NCBI GenBank assembly: GCA_025024175.1
Contig: QCXZ01000064.1
Coordinates: forward strand, 22,502,286-22,566,285
Length of the DNA: 64,000 nt
Direction of reading: 5' to 3'
From: Rhyzopertha dominica
Taxonomy: Eukaryota > Arthropoda > Insecta > Coleoptera > Bostrichidae
A program made the translations under genes and the position numbers. Within the stretch, counting starts at the first letter, position 1. Each line of letters opens with the position of its first letter. Below are positions 24,301 through 39,300 of this stretch, one piece after another. Under the pieces are notes generated by a model. The model was given only the letters and a program-made list of their open reading frames with translations. It made no database searches and was not told where the DNA came from.

Positions 24301-27300
24301 TGTGCATCTGTTGTTGATTGTTTTTTGTAGTAGGCCACAAAAAAAGTGAAAAAAAAAACAATGATATTGCCATTTTTTTTCAAGAAAACAAAGAATGGCA
24401 CCTTTGACAGGTATTAAATACCTAAATCAGTTTTGGAACATTTAATGATAAATCTTTTTCTCATTGAAAATCGCTCTAAACAAGTCCTAAGTTAGTTAAA
24501 TTTGATGGAGGCACTTAAAAGATATAGAATCTAGATTATTTAACTTTGCAGTATAATTACCATGGCAATTAGAGAAAACGTGTTGAAACAAAACTTTTAG
24601 GTAATTAAATAAAGATTCTTAATGGTAGGTATATTAAAACCCTAGTTTCATAAGGCCTCCCATCCAGTTTTTAAATGTTAAATGCCTACGACAAAGAGCC
24701 TTATGAAACTGGTTTTTTGATACATTTTTTTGTGATTTTGCATTTTTGTCTTCTACACAAAAAAATGTGAGAAATTTGATAAAAATAAAGAATTTTGTGT
24801 AATTTAACTTGTTGTGCTGTTGGCTAGGCGTCAATTTTGACAAGAATCATGACAGTTACGACCTTACGAGGTGGAGTTTGTTTAATAATCCCTCGGAGTT
24901 TTTTTCACTAATACCAACACTAGAAAATAAAAAGTTCCGTTTCGTGATGGCTCTATACGAAACACAATTGCGTACNTACNTAGATAATTTTTATTTGTAA
25001 TTTAAGCACAATGACTGTTTAAACATTTGTTATTACTACCGTTATTTTACACTCAAAGAAATTACTGCAACACAGTTATTTGTTACTTCTTTATCTACTC
25101 CTGTCAGTTTTCTATTTCTTTTGGTGATGGGAAAACTATTATAACTGACTCTTTCTTTTGTTTCTTCTCCTCTACCTTTACCTGTTCTTCCCCTGANAAA
25201 TTTGCATGTCTTGTTCGCAATCGTACACAATAACCATTCTGTACTCACTGTTACTTTCAATAACACAACAACAGATCCGTGTCTAGACGATCTGTCTGTA
25301 ACTCCTACAAATGTGCCACAATCACCGCCCATTGCAATTCCATTAAAAACATTAACCTTTGACGACGGTACTTTAACTGACATAAACAACTTAAAAAAGT
25401 ACTCGTTCATGCCAATTGCACACGTGAAATCAGTAAGTGAACAGCCTGAACTGAGTCCAATATCCGGATCTTTTGATTATGACATGAGCAGTGAAATAGA
25501 TTCGCCATTAACCATTAGTATCAACCGAACTAGGTCTCCGACCAATGAATGTCCTTTGTCTGAGTTAAAATTTGAAGCTGATCCGGAAAGTATTAGACCA
25601 CGACCTCAGAGTTCCACAAATGAACTGCCTTTGACAGAATTAAATTTAGCCTTGTTCACTTCAGAGCAGGAGCATAAAGATTCGGAAAGCTCAGTTGGAG
25701 ATGTTAAAGTTAAGCTTTTGGCTAAGAGTANAAAAAAACTTGCAAAACAGGACNNATTAGATAGCCAAAATGATGATATGTCACTTGAAGTAAACTGGGA
25801 TTCTGACACTAACGCTGGTGTAATCGCTGAGGAATTAATCAAAGAGCAACCTAAAAAGGAGAAGGCGGTGAAAGAGAAACGCCCTCCGCATCGCTCTTTT
25901 TCTGACCCAAACATTCTAGACACGGATATAATAAATCAGACAAAGAAAATTTTGCTGTTAGAAAAGCTGAACGAGACACTTTTGGCTCACGACTGCGACG
26001 ACACCACTAACCTTGACTCATTAACTCCCACCCAGTCGCCGTGCGTCCCGTTCAGTTTTTATCCCCCCCTTGATTCTGCTCCGCCCGATCTCTCTTCAAG
26101 CACCCCGTCCTCTTACTTACAAGACCTGCATAATCAAGTGACGATGTGTTCGTGTATGTGTTCTCGCTCACCCTCTAATCTGCTGTCGTTTTTCACCACC
26201 CCACCGAAACGCTACACTTCCTCCCGTTCTTACTCCAATCCAATTCCCGATATAACCGATCGTCCGAACTTGTCCAATTCAGAGAGCAACACGGGCACCA
26301 AACGCCATCGACACAGCATTGCTGGGCAGATGAGCTATTTCAAGATGCTAGGTTTCGGGTATGGGGGGCCTCTAGCTTTCAAGAAGCTGGCAGGTGGCAG
26401 TACGAATTCCCTGTTCTCCACGGCCGTCATCTCTGGCAGTTCCAGCGCTCCGAACCTGAGGGACATGATTCCTAATACAGCTAGCGCCTCAGGTAAGACG
26501 TTTGATTTTCTCATATTTGTTATTGATTTGGTATAGTTGTTCATCAGTAGTTTACCCAAAGAAAAGGCTAGGTGACCTAGACATCCTCTCTTGGCCATTA
26601 GATGTTCAAAATAAAATCTACAAGTTTAATGGGGAGTATGTTAATACCATCTCCAGAAAATCTTGGAACTGCCAGTTTTCTACTGAATTAATTGTAGTTG
26701 TATGGTACAATAATTTTTTGTGTTTAGATAATTATTAATAAATCATTAAAATACATCCTGCTGCATATGGTCATTGCAGCAATGTCAAAGTATGGCAGGA
26801 GAGGGTTGTAAATCCTACCCGACAGTTTAAAAATGATATTAAGACGAAAGGATTAACAGAGCAGGGAGATTATTGTGGCTATTAATACAGGTAGAAGGTT
26901 TAAATCCGAGGTTGAAGTTTGTGATAGTTAAAATAAGGAAAATATTAAATAATAAATAAAATAAACTTTGCATATATTAAATTTTTATTTTACTAATTAC
27001 AAAAAAATTTGCTAATGGTTACAACAAACAGGTAATTGGACCAAATTTCTTTTGAATGCCTAATTTAAGTGGTGATTTTTTAAAGGCTTTTTAATATTAA
27101 ATAGTTTTTTTTTTAATTTTATTGCTGATATAGAATGCTATAAATTTATTTAGTCATATACTTAATTTACAGCAATGTTTTCATTAGTATTGCTATATTT
27201 ACATCAATTTTTACAAGAAATGCTAAAAAAAATGAAACAGCTGTGTTACTGTAATACAAAATAAGTTTATATGGCAATTGAAAAAATATATATTTGCACA

Positions 27301-30300
27301 AATTAGCAATAGAAGCTTAGAATTACAAGTAACGATGGGTACCATATGAAGAACAAATATTACTCCGAATACTATTAAAAATTGAGAACAAAAAGTAACG
27401 TAGTATTACTTTGTTACCTACTTACAACACTTTGTACTTTAATGTAGATCTATAAAGGATTTTTTTTTAAATCTTCTAAAGCTGTAGTGCAATGGTTACT
27501 TAATAATAATAATATAAATTAATAATAACCTGAGTCATAAAAGTCTGCAACAAACACTTTATTTCTGGTAAATGGTAAAAGCAAATTATATAAAAGCTAG
27601 CTTTGAGGTTATTTAAAGTCAGTCAACAAACAAAACCTCATTTCAACTAAACTCCACTGTATAATGTTATTTCAGTCTTATATCCATACGTAAGGTGACC
27701 AACTTTCCAAACCAGAAAATCCGGACGCCTCCATGGTGCTATTTGTAATATAGGATAAAGTAAAGAGTAAAGAGGAATGGTCAGGCATTAGGTTATCCCG
27801 GCTACACAATTGCGCGCTGACACCACAGAACTAAATACCTAGAAGTTTAATATAATACTAATAAAATTTTGTGATAAATGATCCTCAGACAGATGGGGTC
27901 AGACGCATGCGCAGTAAAGATTATAATACGGAAACGTCATGATGTCACATCTCACCAATCACCATTCACTTTGTTAAACCAGGGAGAAACTGCACAGACT
28001 CGCTGCCCTACGAACGAGCAATATGGTGACTTACAGGTCATTACATAATAGATGAGATGTCTGTGGCTGACATTAATGTGACAGATGAAACTATAAAGTT
28101 AGCAACGCCTGACTGCATGAAGCATGAGAAAACTGATAACAATAAAAAAATAAAATACCATGTTGTTCACATATTTTGCACACTTTTTAGCCAAACCCTA
28201 AAAAACCGGACAAATCCAAACAAAATTTTGAAAATCCGGACAAATCCGGATGCCATATTAAATACGGATTCATAAACAAAAATACAAACCTGTCCGGGCT
28301 AAATCCGGATGGTTGGTCACCTTATCCATATGCATCAATACCACATAACATAATCGTGAATAATTAGCTAACAATGTAAAACAAACTTTGGGTAATGTGA
28401 CGTGTGCCTTCTATAATATGGCCAAAATTGCAGCAGTTCACATACCATTCGCTAGGTGGTGCTCTCACCGATGTGAGTGATAGTAACGAATAGTAAATGT
28501 GTCATTATTTCACCAATCTACACTAAATGACAAAACGTATAGCAACTATTTTATCACTATCAAAGTGTGTACCCGAATAACTGTGTATGAAAATAATACT
28601 GATTTGGCAAACTGATCTCCCCGCATGGCGGTCTTAGTTTGAAGGGTTACAGCTTGTCAAATGAAATGAGGTAGATACTTATTCTGAGGTTTAATTAGGT
28701 ATAGCAACACAGTGTAGTTAAGAATTCGTTCTTTGTAGGAGACACAATGTTAAATAATTTTTATTTTATTACACATTTTAGATAAAAGAATATCTATTGG
28801 AAATGGAATGAAGTTCAAAACTTATAACTTTGATTACAAAACTTATAACTTTGATTACTTACAGAGCCACCTAGTAGAAATTATGAGAAATTGCTCCTAC
28901 TATAAAACATAATAAACATTGCNCACTGGTAGTCTAGCTAAGTTTAATTTTTGAATATCTAATGGTCATGGGTAAGCTTGACTCTTCTTCTTTCCTTTGG
29001 GCCGCTATTGCACATATCTAGTTTAATGTTATTATTTTGCAGACTTATTACATCAAAATGTGAAGTTTTATGTTATTGTTTTTACATTGTGAGAAATAGC
29101 ATATACTAGATATTGATTTCAAAATTTTTGTACATTGGGTTGTTAATACTAATAATAGTAATGATCAATTCAAAGATATAATATAGTGTGTGTTGTGTAC
29201 TAATTATGAAACATATTTAAGCCACTTTATTATAGGTAATTGTACATCTTATAGTTTTATCAGTGCAGTGTTGATGTAGATTTTGGAATTTTTTCTTGCA
29301 AAAAGGCAAGAAACAAAAGGAGTGTAAGTCATGGTTCCAACAAAATAAGAGTACATGACTACCAAAGATAACATTTAAATAACTAAATACAGTGATTTGT
29401 AATCATTAGCAAGATATGGATTTAAACCTAAAAGTTTACTACTAAAAGATATTAATAAGAGAATCTTAGAAATATGTTTCTTTTCATATGTGAATGTGAT
29501 TAAATTTATTTTTAGCATATTTACCAATAGTGTAACATAAATCTTCTACATCATTTAATTTAAAGTCTTTTAAAAGTTTGTATTTTAATAATCCACTAAC
29601 ATATTATTGTACTTTTCAGCTATAGAAGGTTTTGGAGGTGTCCCGCCTATCCGCCCATTAGAGACCCTCCACAATGCCTTATCCTTGCGTCAAATTGACA
29701 TTTTTCTTGAACGAATGACTGCTGCACCGTTATACCGTACACCCTCCTCCACACCACCCAAATATCCATCCACTCCTTTACCACCCTCCAACAATGAAGG
29801 CAATCTCTCATCCAATCCATCGACCACACAACCACACCCATTAAAACTTCAGTCGCCTTGCAACAGTAAGTATTCAATCACAAGTTGTTACAATAATCCC
29901 CTCTTTCAAGAAACAAGTCTGTCCAAACTGTTGATTATTCGTTCTGTGGATAGCTTTTTTAATTATTATGAAAGCAGCGATCCGCAACATACTTGCAGTG
30001 ATGACTTGATACAAAAAAGATTGAACTAGATTGATGTGGAGGATCGGTCGTGATGTGTTGTAATGAAAAAGAAAATAAATTACTGAGTGTTCAATAGCTT
30101 TTTAATGTGTGTCAATTAGTTTTTTTCCACACTCATTTTTGCTTTCATAGTAACATACATCGTCTGTCCAGAAAGTTCTGAGACTGGCTTGCTCAATAAA
30201 AACTAAAGAAAACTGAAGGCAAAGGGTTTAGTACATTATGGCTTCTACGTAGTCTCCTCCAACTTGAATGCAAGTTTGATTTTCGGGAATAAAAAGTCAC

Positions 30301-33300
30301 TTGGTGCCAAATCGGGTGAGTATGGTGGATGGCTGGGTACTGGCACTTGTTTTTTGCTAGAAACTGCACTACACTTCCTGCCATGTGGAAGGGCACATTG
30401 TCGTGTGGCAAGAAGAAGTCTCTCTCCTTCCATCGTTCCTGACAGACTCTCTCTCTCTCTCTCTCTCTTACGCAACCGATCCATGACTCCCAAATAGTAC
30501 CGAGAATTCACTGTGGAGCTTGAATTTTTTCGATGTTGTTGTAGTACAAGCTTGTGCTGGGACGCCTTGTCCTGTCATCGTCCTCGTGCGACACTTGTCC
30601 TACTTTAAAACATCTAAACCATTCAAACACTCATGCACGACTTAAACAATCATCTTCATAAACTATCTTCATGGACTGGAATGTCTCCGTAGCTGTTTTC
30701 CCGAGCAAAACGTTAAATCGGATCATTGCCCTTTACTCCATCGTGTTTTTGTTTGACGATTGACACTGTAAGTTCGCGTGGCTGTGACTTGACAATGGTT
30801 GATCTGCTCTGACTGACTGAGTGACTGCACCTATGATGTTTACAATTATTTGTCGTTAAAGACCTGGAGCTGCCCATAAGTTGGCAAAAAATCAGTCTCG
30901 GAATTTTTTGGACAGACGGTGTACAAGAGCCACTCTAAACTTATCAAAGTATATCCAACCCAGAAAAATTAGTCTTGTTTGACGTATATGCATCTATATT
31001 TGATTCTGTGCGTGATGGGAATAAAGTATGGTGTGCCAAGGTGACAGCTTTTCTGGATTTACTGCGCATGACGTTACGTCGGTTGCAAAATGCAAAACTG
31101 CCGTTTATTGTTGGGTTTCTGTGCGGTTTTGAGTCGGAATTTTGTTAGCAGTTAGTGTCTTAGTCATCATGTGTGCGATGCCAAAGTGTGCAGTAACGTA
31201 GTGCATCAGTTATAGAAGGATTTGTTTTACGCCACAATGTAACACAAATTTTTGGAGTGGTCTCCAAGAACGGTAATGCCAATTTCCATCNGCAACGCAA
31301 CCTATTTTCAAACACGGATACTTAGTGAATGACCCTGTAAAAGTATTATGAAAAGTTCCTTCAAGAAATTTGTTGCACATTAAAGATCTATCAATAGAAC
31401 ACGAAACAATCTAACTTTTAAATGAAATATATAGTCCAAGATATCCAACATCATTTTTATTTCTTTGTTCTGGGTATTCTTCTTTTGCATCAATATTGTT
31501 TGCGACTGCGGATGGTAGCGTTTGGGAATGAGTAGGAAATATTCTATTTAGAAAAAGAGAATGACATTGACTATAATGCCATCTACAAATATGTTTGGCT
31601 GCTAAATATTCAGGTAATGGCGCTTGTAACAGCTACATCACCCTTATAGAGAGTTTAATAACAGTGATTAAAAGTTGCTATTATTTGCTTTTAAACACCA
31701 ACAATTATTTAGTTTCACGAAAAACTGCCCCATTTAGGCTGTTTAGCATGTATATAAGAGAGATATAACAGTTTCCAGTTAAAGATTGTTGGCAACCGTA
31801 ATAAAACACAAAATGTTCGTTGGGCCAGTAGAAGTAACTAGAGATTACAATGGGCTTGGATGGGCCGCAGTATTGGGTCAGACTGAACCACATTTAAGCT
31901 AGATAAATAATAAACAAAAATGCTTACTGTTATATCACTAGGCAGTGAAAGGAAAACAAGATTCAAGTCATCAAATGCCCTTCTCACCCACCTGATTTTT
32001 TAACTTTAAATGGTTTATGTGTGGTAACAGTTATTCCCCAATTTCAAATTTTTTGATTGCATTTTAAAAAACTGTGCTGTGATGTCTTGTGCTTATAAAA
32101 ACATAACTTCAAAAATGCATGGTTGTAGAAGATGGCTTGTACACCCATAAAGTTTTATCCACCCAGCTTATAAATGGTTTGATTGTATCTTGATAATTTT
32201 AGAGTGGCCCTTATGGTATAGCAGAATTTAATAAACACAGTCATATTAAAATATTAGAAGTTGAAATTTTAGTGTACACGGTAATATGATTTCACCTAAT
32301 CTGTTATACATACTCCATTAATGTCATGATTTTTATAGGTGTGGGATGGAGTGGCCCACCTAGTTATATGTCGAGCAGTGGGCCATCATCTCCTGGACTT
32401 TCTGATCCATATCCTAATTCCAAAGAGAGCAGTGAGATGTCCTCCAGTGGCATCAGTGGTGATGGGTACTTATTAAGCAATAATAAGAGCTCTTGTGGTA
32501 TATGATACCAGTCGTTCCTAGTTGCAAATAAATTCATAGGTCAATTTTGTTAACTCTATTGCTTGTCCCTTGTTCACTTATATTTTTAAGCACCCTCTAA
32601 TTCTTCAAACTTATCATTATTTAGTTAAAACTGGTTTTCATCAGCACAAAGAAGTATTCTTCTATTATATTCATGTAAGTGTCTGCTTTTGAAATTTTCA
32701 CAGTTTTGTGTCTGTAGTGTTATAGTGAGGCAGCTAATGAACTAATAGCAATTTTCTAATGAGGTAATTAGAGAAATAATCTGCCTTATTGCTAAATGTA
32801 CGAGGTCTGTTCAAAAGAAAATGAATATTTGAAATTATATACAAAGATAAAGATATGTATTTATTGAGTGTTATATAGCCTTGTAAGTGATAAAAATCCT
32901 GTGAATTAGTTGAACAGTGAATGATTTTTTTGATTACCATACAAATGTTAAATTATGAATTTTATTTGAAAAGGGTTATTTCAAAACAGACATTGCTTCT
33001 GTAGGCTTATAAAGAGGACTGTAGAAACCATACACAATGTGGCAAGTGTTTTAAAGCAGCCAGATTATTGAATAGCAAGATCCTAGATCCGGATGGCCAT
33101 TGATGTCAACAAATGGTGAAACCATAAATGCTGTTCAATCTGTGATTCATGTAAGCTGTTGGAAGGTTGCAGAAGAAGTTCGGAATAGGGTCAGGCCTTG
33201 CCACGCAATCTTGATATAAAGCTAGACATGCATTTCAAAAAAATCATGTCAGCATTAGCGACAAAACATGATGAGCATCATAATATGCAACAAAACATTC

Positions 33301-36300
33301 GTGTATGAATATTACACTAAAACAAAGGCAAAATTTTACAATGGGTCGGTCTAATGTCTCCATGACCAAAAAAAGTACACATAAGTCAGGCAAATGTGAA
33401 GTTGCTGTTGATCATTTTATTTTACTGTGTGTACGGTTGTCTATCATGCTATATTCATGCTGTGAGATTAAACGATCTATAAGTACTACATAATAGGTTT
33501 AAGGCATTTATGGATAATGTGCACCAGAACCTTTTTAACTTTCTATATATTTCATACAGATACAACAGAAATACATAAGTAGGACCAATTAAGTTTATTT
33601 GGAACAAATGTAGATATGTAACAATACTGGATAACAAACATACAAATTTGGGATCTACATACTTATATAAATTTTATACAGATAAATAACAGGTGCTCAA
33701 AAAAAACACATTAAGTCTCTTATGACTTGTTGAAGCACAAAGACGGTGCAAACAAGGATGTTCTTTTTGGTACCTGTTAACATAAGCTGTCATAAGAATA
33801 TTCCTCCAACCTTACATTGAATCCAGTCCAAAACTGGTTTACTTCCGTTATTTGTAAAGGCCATACAAGAAGTGTTGTTGAAAAAATTAAAGCTTTTTTA
33901 ACAGGTGCTTGCATGTACTAGTATTTTTGTAAAGCGACATACATTAGCATGTTATATCAAAGTTATAAGTGACTTTATGGCTTTTAAAGAACACTGTTAC
34001 ATAATTTTGAGTGGTAGTTGTGCTATATAATTAATTGACAACACTCTCTTTCGTGATAAATACACATGGTACATAGCATCTCCGTGACAACTGAAAATTG
34101 TTAAGTATCATTGATTACTAACATTAATTGAATTATATTAAAGGTTAGGAATTACCAGCGTTTCTTAACAATTAGCATAACTATATACAGTACATTTAAA
34201 ATGAGAATAGAGCCGGTACACACACATTGCTTTTGGGCAACTGGCCTTCTCTCCGAGATTATCGTCATTTTCGCATCTCATCTGTACCAGTATGCTACAT
34301 ATTTTACAGGGTTTCTATAAATAATTCGTGCAACGTGGGCGGCGTTGGCTTCTGAATTTATTGTGCTACCTTTTTGTAACAGCTGCCGAGCTACAATAAG
34401 TGCAATATACTGATAACTGTCATATACTGTAAATGATAACAATAACTTGCTTGTATGAAATTACACAACTATGTCCATCATAAATCCATTTTGTTGTGGT
34501 CACAGACGTGGCTTTATAAATTTAATTATTTGAAAGCCTACACAGTCAATCTAGACTTTTTTCCTATTTTAATATTTGTNCTGCTTTTATAACTTGCATT
34601 GCACCACCACAATTGAGCTGTTTACTATTTCTAATTTAGAAAACTTTCCGTAGAAACACAATACCGACTAGCGCAGCTAAATCACTGCCACTTATCTAGT
34701 CTAGACCCTAATTCCTAACTGTGAATTTTACCATTGCAGTAGGCTAAAAACATCTTTTAGTTTATCACGGTACAATTTAACAGGTTTACTACCGTCATAA
34801 CCGCACAATTAGGATGCATAACCTAAAAGTTATATGAAACTGTGTCACGCCACAGTTCCAAAATCTGAGCTTCCTCCAACCTTATAAAGTTAATTATCCT
34901 ACAAAACACTACAACATATGTTGAAAATACACCTCCCACAAGCTTTTTCATATTAAATTAAAATATATCAAATAATTTGGCAATCGGCAGGTGACAAGTA
35001 TCTGTCAAAGCAATAGTTGTGTTCACTTGCCTGAGAAGCGGCAAATTGATTTAATTGATAATTTTTATAAGCACCTGGATGCTTGAATGATTTATAGAAA
35101 CCTTGTAGAAAACTTACTTTGGCAGTGTATTGGAATTGATCTGTGACTCAGCCAAAGATGGTTTGAATATAGAAAGAATGTAAATCAAAGGCATAATATA
35201 AAATATAGGCTGCACAGCTTATAAAGCTGATATAAACCGGCTAACCGGAAACAATAACTGGATTACCACTTGCAAAATTGTCAATTCAACAACAGCATGG
35301 CTTGTAAAATAAAGGAGGCTTTGGTAAAGCATTATGTAAAATTGCAATACAGTGAATAGAGTTTCTATGACAACAGATTTTTTTATAGACCTTGTATTTA
35401 ATCTTAAATCTTAAGATTCAGAAAATGAACATGAACTTGTAGTAAAAGGGATAACAAATAAGGTAGCTTATTTCTCAATTCTGTTGCCTGAGAAATCTTA
35501 TTAGGATTACTTGCTTATAAGAATTTGTGTTAGGTCATTGAATTGTAACTTGTCGTTGCTTTACTAATGACATCATGCATTTTATGACTTGATTAAATGA
35601 GGTAAATGCAAAAATTTTCCAGTCTATTGATGAAATTACTAATATGAGCAAAACCCAGTACCTCTTAAAATATACCTTTACTTTATCTTTCAAGCAGCTT
35701 TCACATCTTGATCATTAGTGGAGTGGTAGCCTTGAAGCTTCTTTTTAAAGTATTTAAAAGGTCATTGGGGCTATATCAGTATTATATGAAGAGTTTTGTC
35801 TGTTCAGTTTCCCACATTTTTTCTACTGCTATTGCTTCAAATGATTTTTGATGCTATGAGGAAAAAGAAACAGAGGTATTTGATAACCTCAATGCACAAT
35901 TTTGACATGACGATAAAGAAATAACAACTATAAGAAAACTGAAACTGATAGGGCGATAGGATTTGAACTAGTACATTAGCATAATTTTTATTCTGTATAA
36001 TGAGCTATATTAGATTGGGAAATTATTGTGCTTACTTGGTAATAGGGTCCTTGCAATAGTTAACACGGTTTTACCAAATATATATTGATTCACCATTGTT
36101 TTTTCTAATTCCATGTTATTGAATGCACTTCCTTCAAACATCTTTAAAAAATTGTCTGCATTGTTTACCTTGATTATCATTAGCATTGATTTTCTAAATG
36201 TTGAGCCCCCAAAGCTGTTCTTAAAACAATTGCATTTTCCTTGCAGATATTTATACCATTCCCAGATTGTTGTTTTTAATAAATAATTCTTGAGTAAACT

Positions 36301-39300
36301 CCTTGTCATCCAATGACTTCTACTTTGTCTATAAAGCATAATGGCAATCCACACAAGTGATTTTTTTATATGATTTAACAACAAATCACCTCATTTTCCA
36401 AAACCTATTTTACTCGTTAGGTACGAGCAGTATAATGTATTTGTGGCCACTTCTAGCTTTCTGCAGCAAAATCTGCTTACATTGGACTGTTTTCGCATGT
36501 ACACATAACTGTCTTGATATTTTTAATATAACTCTGTGGGATAAACAAACCTTGATGCATTCCGTTTACACATTAGGTAATTGCACTGTTCGCTGTAACT
36601 TTTGTGCGCATAGTTTGTCTGATGATGTAATAGAGATCAAGCTACTAGGATTTAGTAAATATGACAGCATATTGTTTAGCTTGTCTTCAAGATCCTACAT
36701 AATATCATTTATTTTGTTATGCAAGGACCTTATTGTCAGTGTAATAATTTATTGTAATTTTTGTTTTAAGGAATTAACAAAGCAGAATTAATGTATTTAT
36801 TTTTAAAACTAGGTTGATGGTAGAGAATCTCTCTAGAATATTTCCTACTGCATTGGGCCTTGATCAAGACTTGGGAAGTGTTGGGGCATTTCTAGACTTC
36901 AACAGAGAAGCTTCTGGTTCAATGGAATTTTCTGAATTTTACGCATCATTCCACAGGCCGCCAGGTAAATATAAAATATCTAATGAAAACTCATATGTCC
37001 CATTTTTCATTTAGGTGAATTTATAGTACTGTCATGAATTATATAATCAAAGTCGAGTATATATTTTTAATTTTTAATAGAAACTTCAAATATTAAACTT
37101 ATTAATGCCTCAAAGACAATTACCTCACTGTTTTTAACCAAGTAAAACTTCCTTTTTTATCCTTGTCTTACTATTTTTTGCCTAGCAGCTGATTTTACAT
37201 TGACTGCGTGACCTTATCTTATGTCTAGATTAACATGCCAGCTGGCAGGAAATAAGTTTGTTCTTAGACATGTTAGTATTACTAGCATATATACACAAAA
37301 AAACTAAAATAGAATGGAATCTGCAGCGTGTCTGAAAATTTTTTAGTGCTGACACAAATGTCGGCCATTTTGCTGTGCCACATCAAGATCATTTAACCGA
37401 ACAAACCGTGTTGTTATATGGTACGTAAGGGGAGCTCATGTTCTAAGCATAATTGTAGTTTATATAGAAAATATTATAAAATGTTACTGTTTGTGTTTGA
37501 GTAGTTTACATCATAGATAAGAGAGTAGGTTGTACTACGTTTACTCTGTATTATTTGTAGGCATTACATTACATTTACTGGCTATCTATTGTTGAAAAAC
37601 AACCTAGTATAAGTGCTGTAAAACTTACATGCTTCTCTCATTATCATGAGAACATCCAGGATCCCAATACATTACCATTTTCTGGTACAGTGTGCAAATT
37701 GTAATGTTCTACAGGTACAGTTACTGTAGGTTAAGCTTTTTAACAATACATTCTAACTGAATGTAATTTAGCTTTATAGTACTTGCTAAGTAAAGGGAAT
37801 GTCAACTACCTACACATACACAGTAACATTTTGAAACATTCTTTTAGAACTACAATTTTGCACCGAATACTGAGCTGTCTTATGCACAGTATGACAACTT
37901 GGTTTATTTGGATCTACTGCAGGTACTTTATCAACTTTAATAATTTCTTTATTATTATATTTTTCTTGTACTTTTTGTAAAATAGAAATATGTGCTGATT
38001 AATTGGTATTGTTTCTTAGGTACACAAAGTTTATTTCTTCAAATGCTGCCCTGATAATTGGTTTCATATCATCCACTTTAGTAGGTGATTGGTATACAGA
38101 ATCATTTGATGTACTTTTTTTATAAATCCCCACAAAAAGTCTAATTTAATTTTGTTAAATCTTGGGACCCGAATGGTCAGCTTATTTGTCTACCTCTGCC
38201 GAATTATAACTGATTTAAAAGTTTTTGTACACCATGCTTTATTAAAAATATATAGAAATTTACACAACTACATAGTTCACATTAAAAAACTTTTTAATCC
38301 TTACTGCTATTAGATATTTCTCAGCCCTGGAAGATTCCAGTTAATTCTTTAATGACATGTAAAACTGCACACTACTATTTTTCATATGGTTTTAGATAAT
38401 TGAAATTTTAGTTTATTTTTCCAAAGTTAATACAGGTTATTTATTTGATTAACTATTTGCCATATATCTTGTGTTACTTCATATGCAAAAGTATAATAAA
38501 ATTTTTTTATTGTGATTCACTGTCTTACACTTAAAAAATGTGAAGATAGCAAAATAAATGAATATTTCTTTTTCAGAAAGTGGCGATATCACTCCAGTAT
38601 CTGGCGGTTCAGAAATAGAGTTTAACACAACTGATGCTACAGCGGGATCAACAGCTGACGTAACTGTTACAGAAGACTTTGACCTATACACTTCTTTACC
38701 AAATGAAGAATATGCAGAATCAAACAGTAACTTACAAGATCTTGCTAAAATAATTCCTGGAACATCCAGTGACAATAATTCAAACTGTGAAAGTAATTTG
38801 ATCCCAAAAACAGTTACTTCATCCACTGAAAATATAAGTTTGTGTAGAAATGTACTAACATCGACTGGAAGTTCGGAAAACTTGGCTAGTAAGGTATTTG
38901 TTAACAGAATACATAATGAACTTGATAACAAGTTGAATACCGATAGAAATGTTGGTGCTGCAAAGAAACAGAATATATATGACAAGGTTATGCCGAGCTC
39001 AGATAAAAATATAACTCAACCTCTTTCCTATAAGTGGATGACAGAAAAGGAAAAGTTTTTCGATTGCTCTAAATCTCAATATGCAGATAAAAATGTTGAC
39101 ATGGCAAAAAATCTTAATATTGTACCTTTAAAAGGAAAAATTGAAAAAGAACCTGTTTTAGAATCTAGCAAAAACAAACCCGGTACAGTATTGATTAAGG
39201 AACACTACATAGAACCTCCACGAATGACGAGGATCTCACGAAGTTTCCATGGAAAAATGTCAACCCCAAGCGGAAGTCAGTTAGATATATTTAATTCGCC

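Larger units (their letters stand above)
17653..25274 (+). other. PPIP5K large intron (7.6 kb)
   Basis: AT-rich. Contents recognised: a tandem duplication (19520-19710), a GC-richer island (20775-21010), a foldback (21543-21823), a MITE (22968-23240) and two hairpins (23970-24046, 24636-24718). From 17653 to 19500 nothing is recognised. Short open frames here look like chance. Confidence 0.7.
29866..32338 (+). other. PPIP5K intron (2.5 kb)
   Basis: Holds the deleted mariner at 30158-30921. The stretch at 31000-31260 is less AT-rich than its surroundings, with no recognised product. Confidence 0.7.
32466..36812 (+). other. PPIP5K long-isoform intron (4.3 kb)
   Basis: After the short-form stop at 32505 this is 3' UTR or intron. 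It holds a mariner relic at 32801-33540. From 33540 to 36812 nothing is recognised; two overlapping opposite open frames at 36010-36791 have no family resemblance and look like chance. Confidence 0.65.

Noticed and set aside
31170..31260. Possible THAP start (MPKCAVT then stop, C-x4-C spacing)
   Set aside because: Frame is interrupted at once and the downstream C-x2-H could not be found; too weak.
36010..36791. Two overlapping opposite-strand open frames of 124 and 144 codons
   Set aside because: Hydrophobic/low-complexity translations typical of AT-rich noncoding DNA, with no recognised motif or splice support.
38479..38985. 168-codon minus-strand open frame
   Set aside because: Shadow of the last PPIP5K exon on the opposite strand; no family resemblance.
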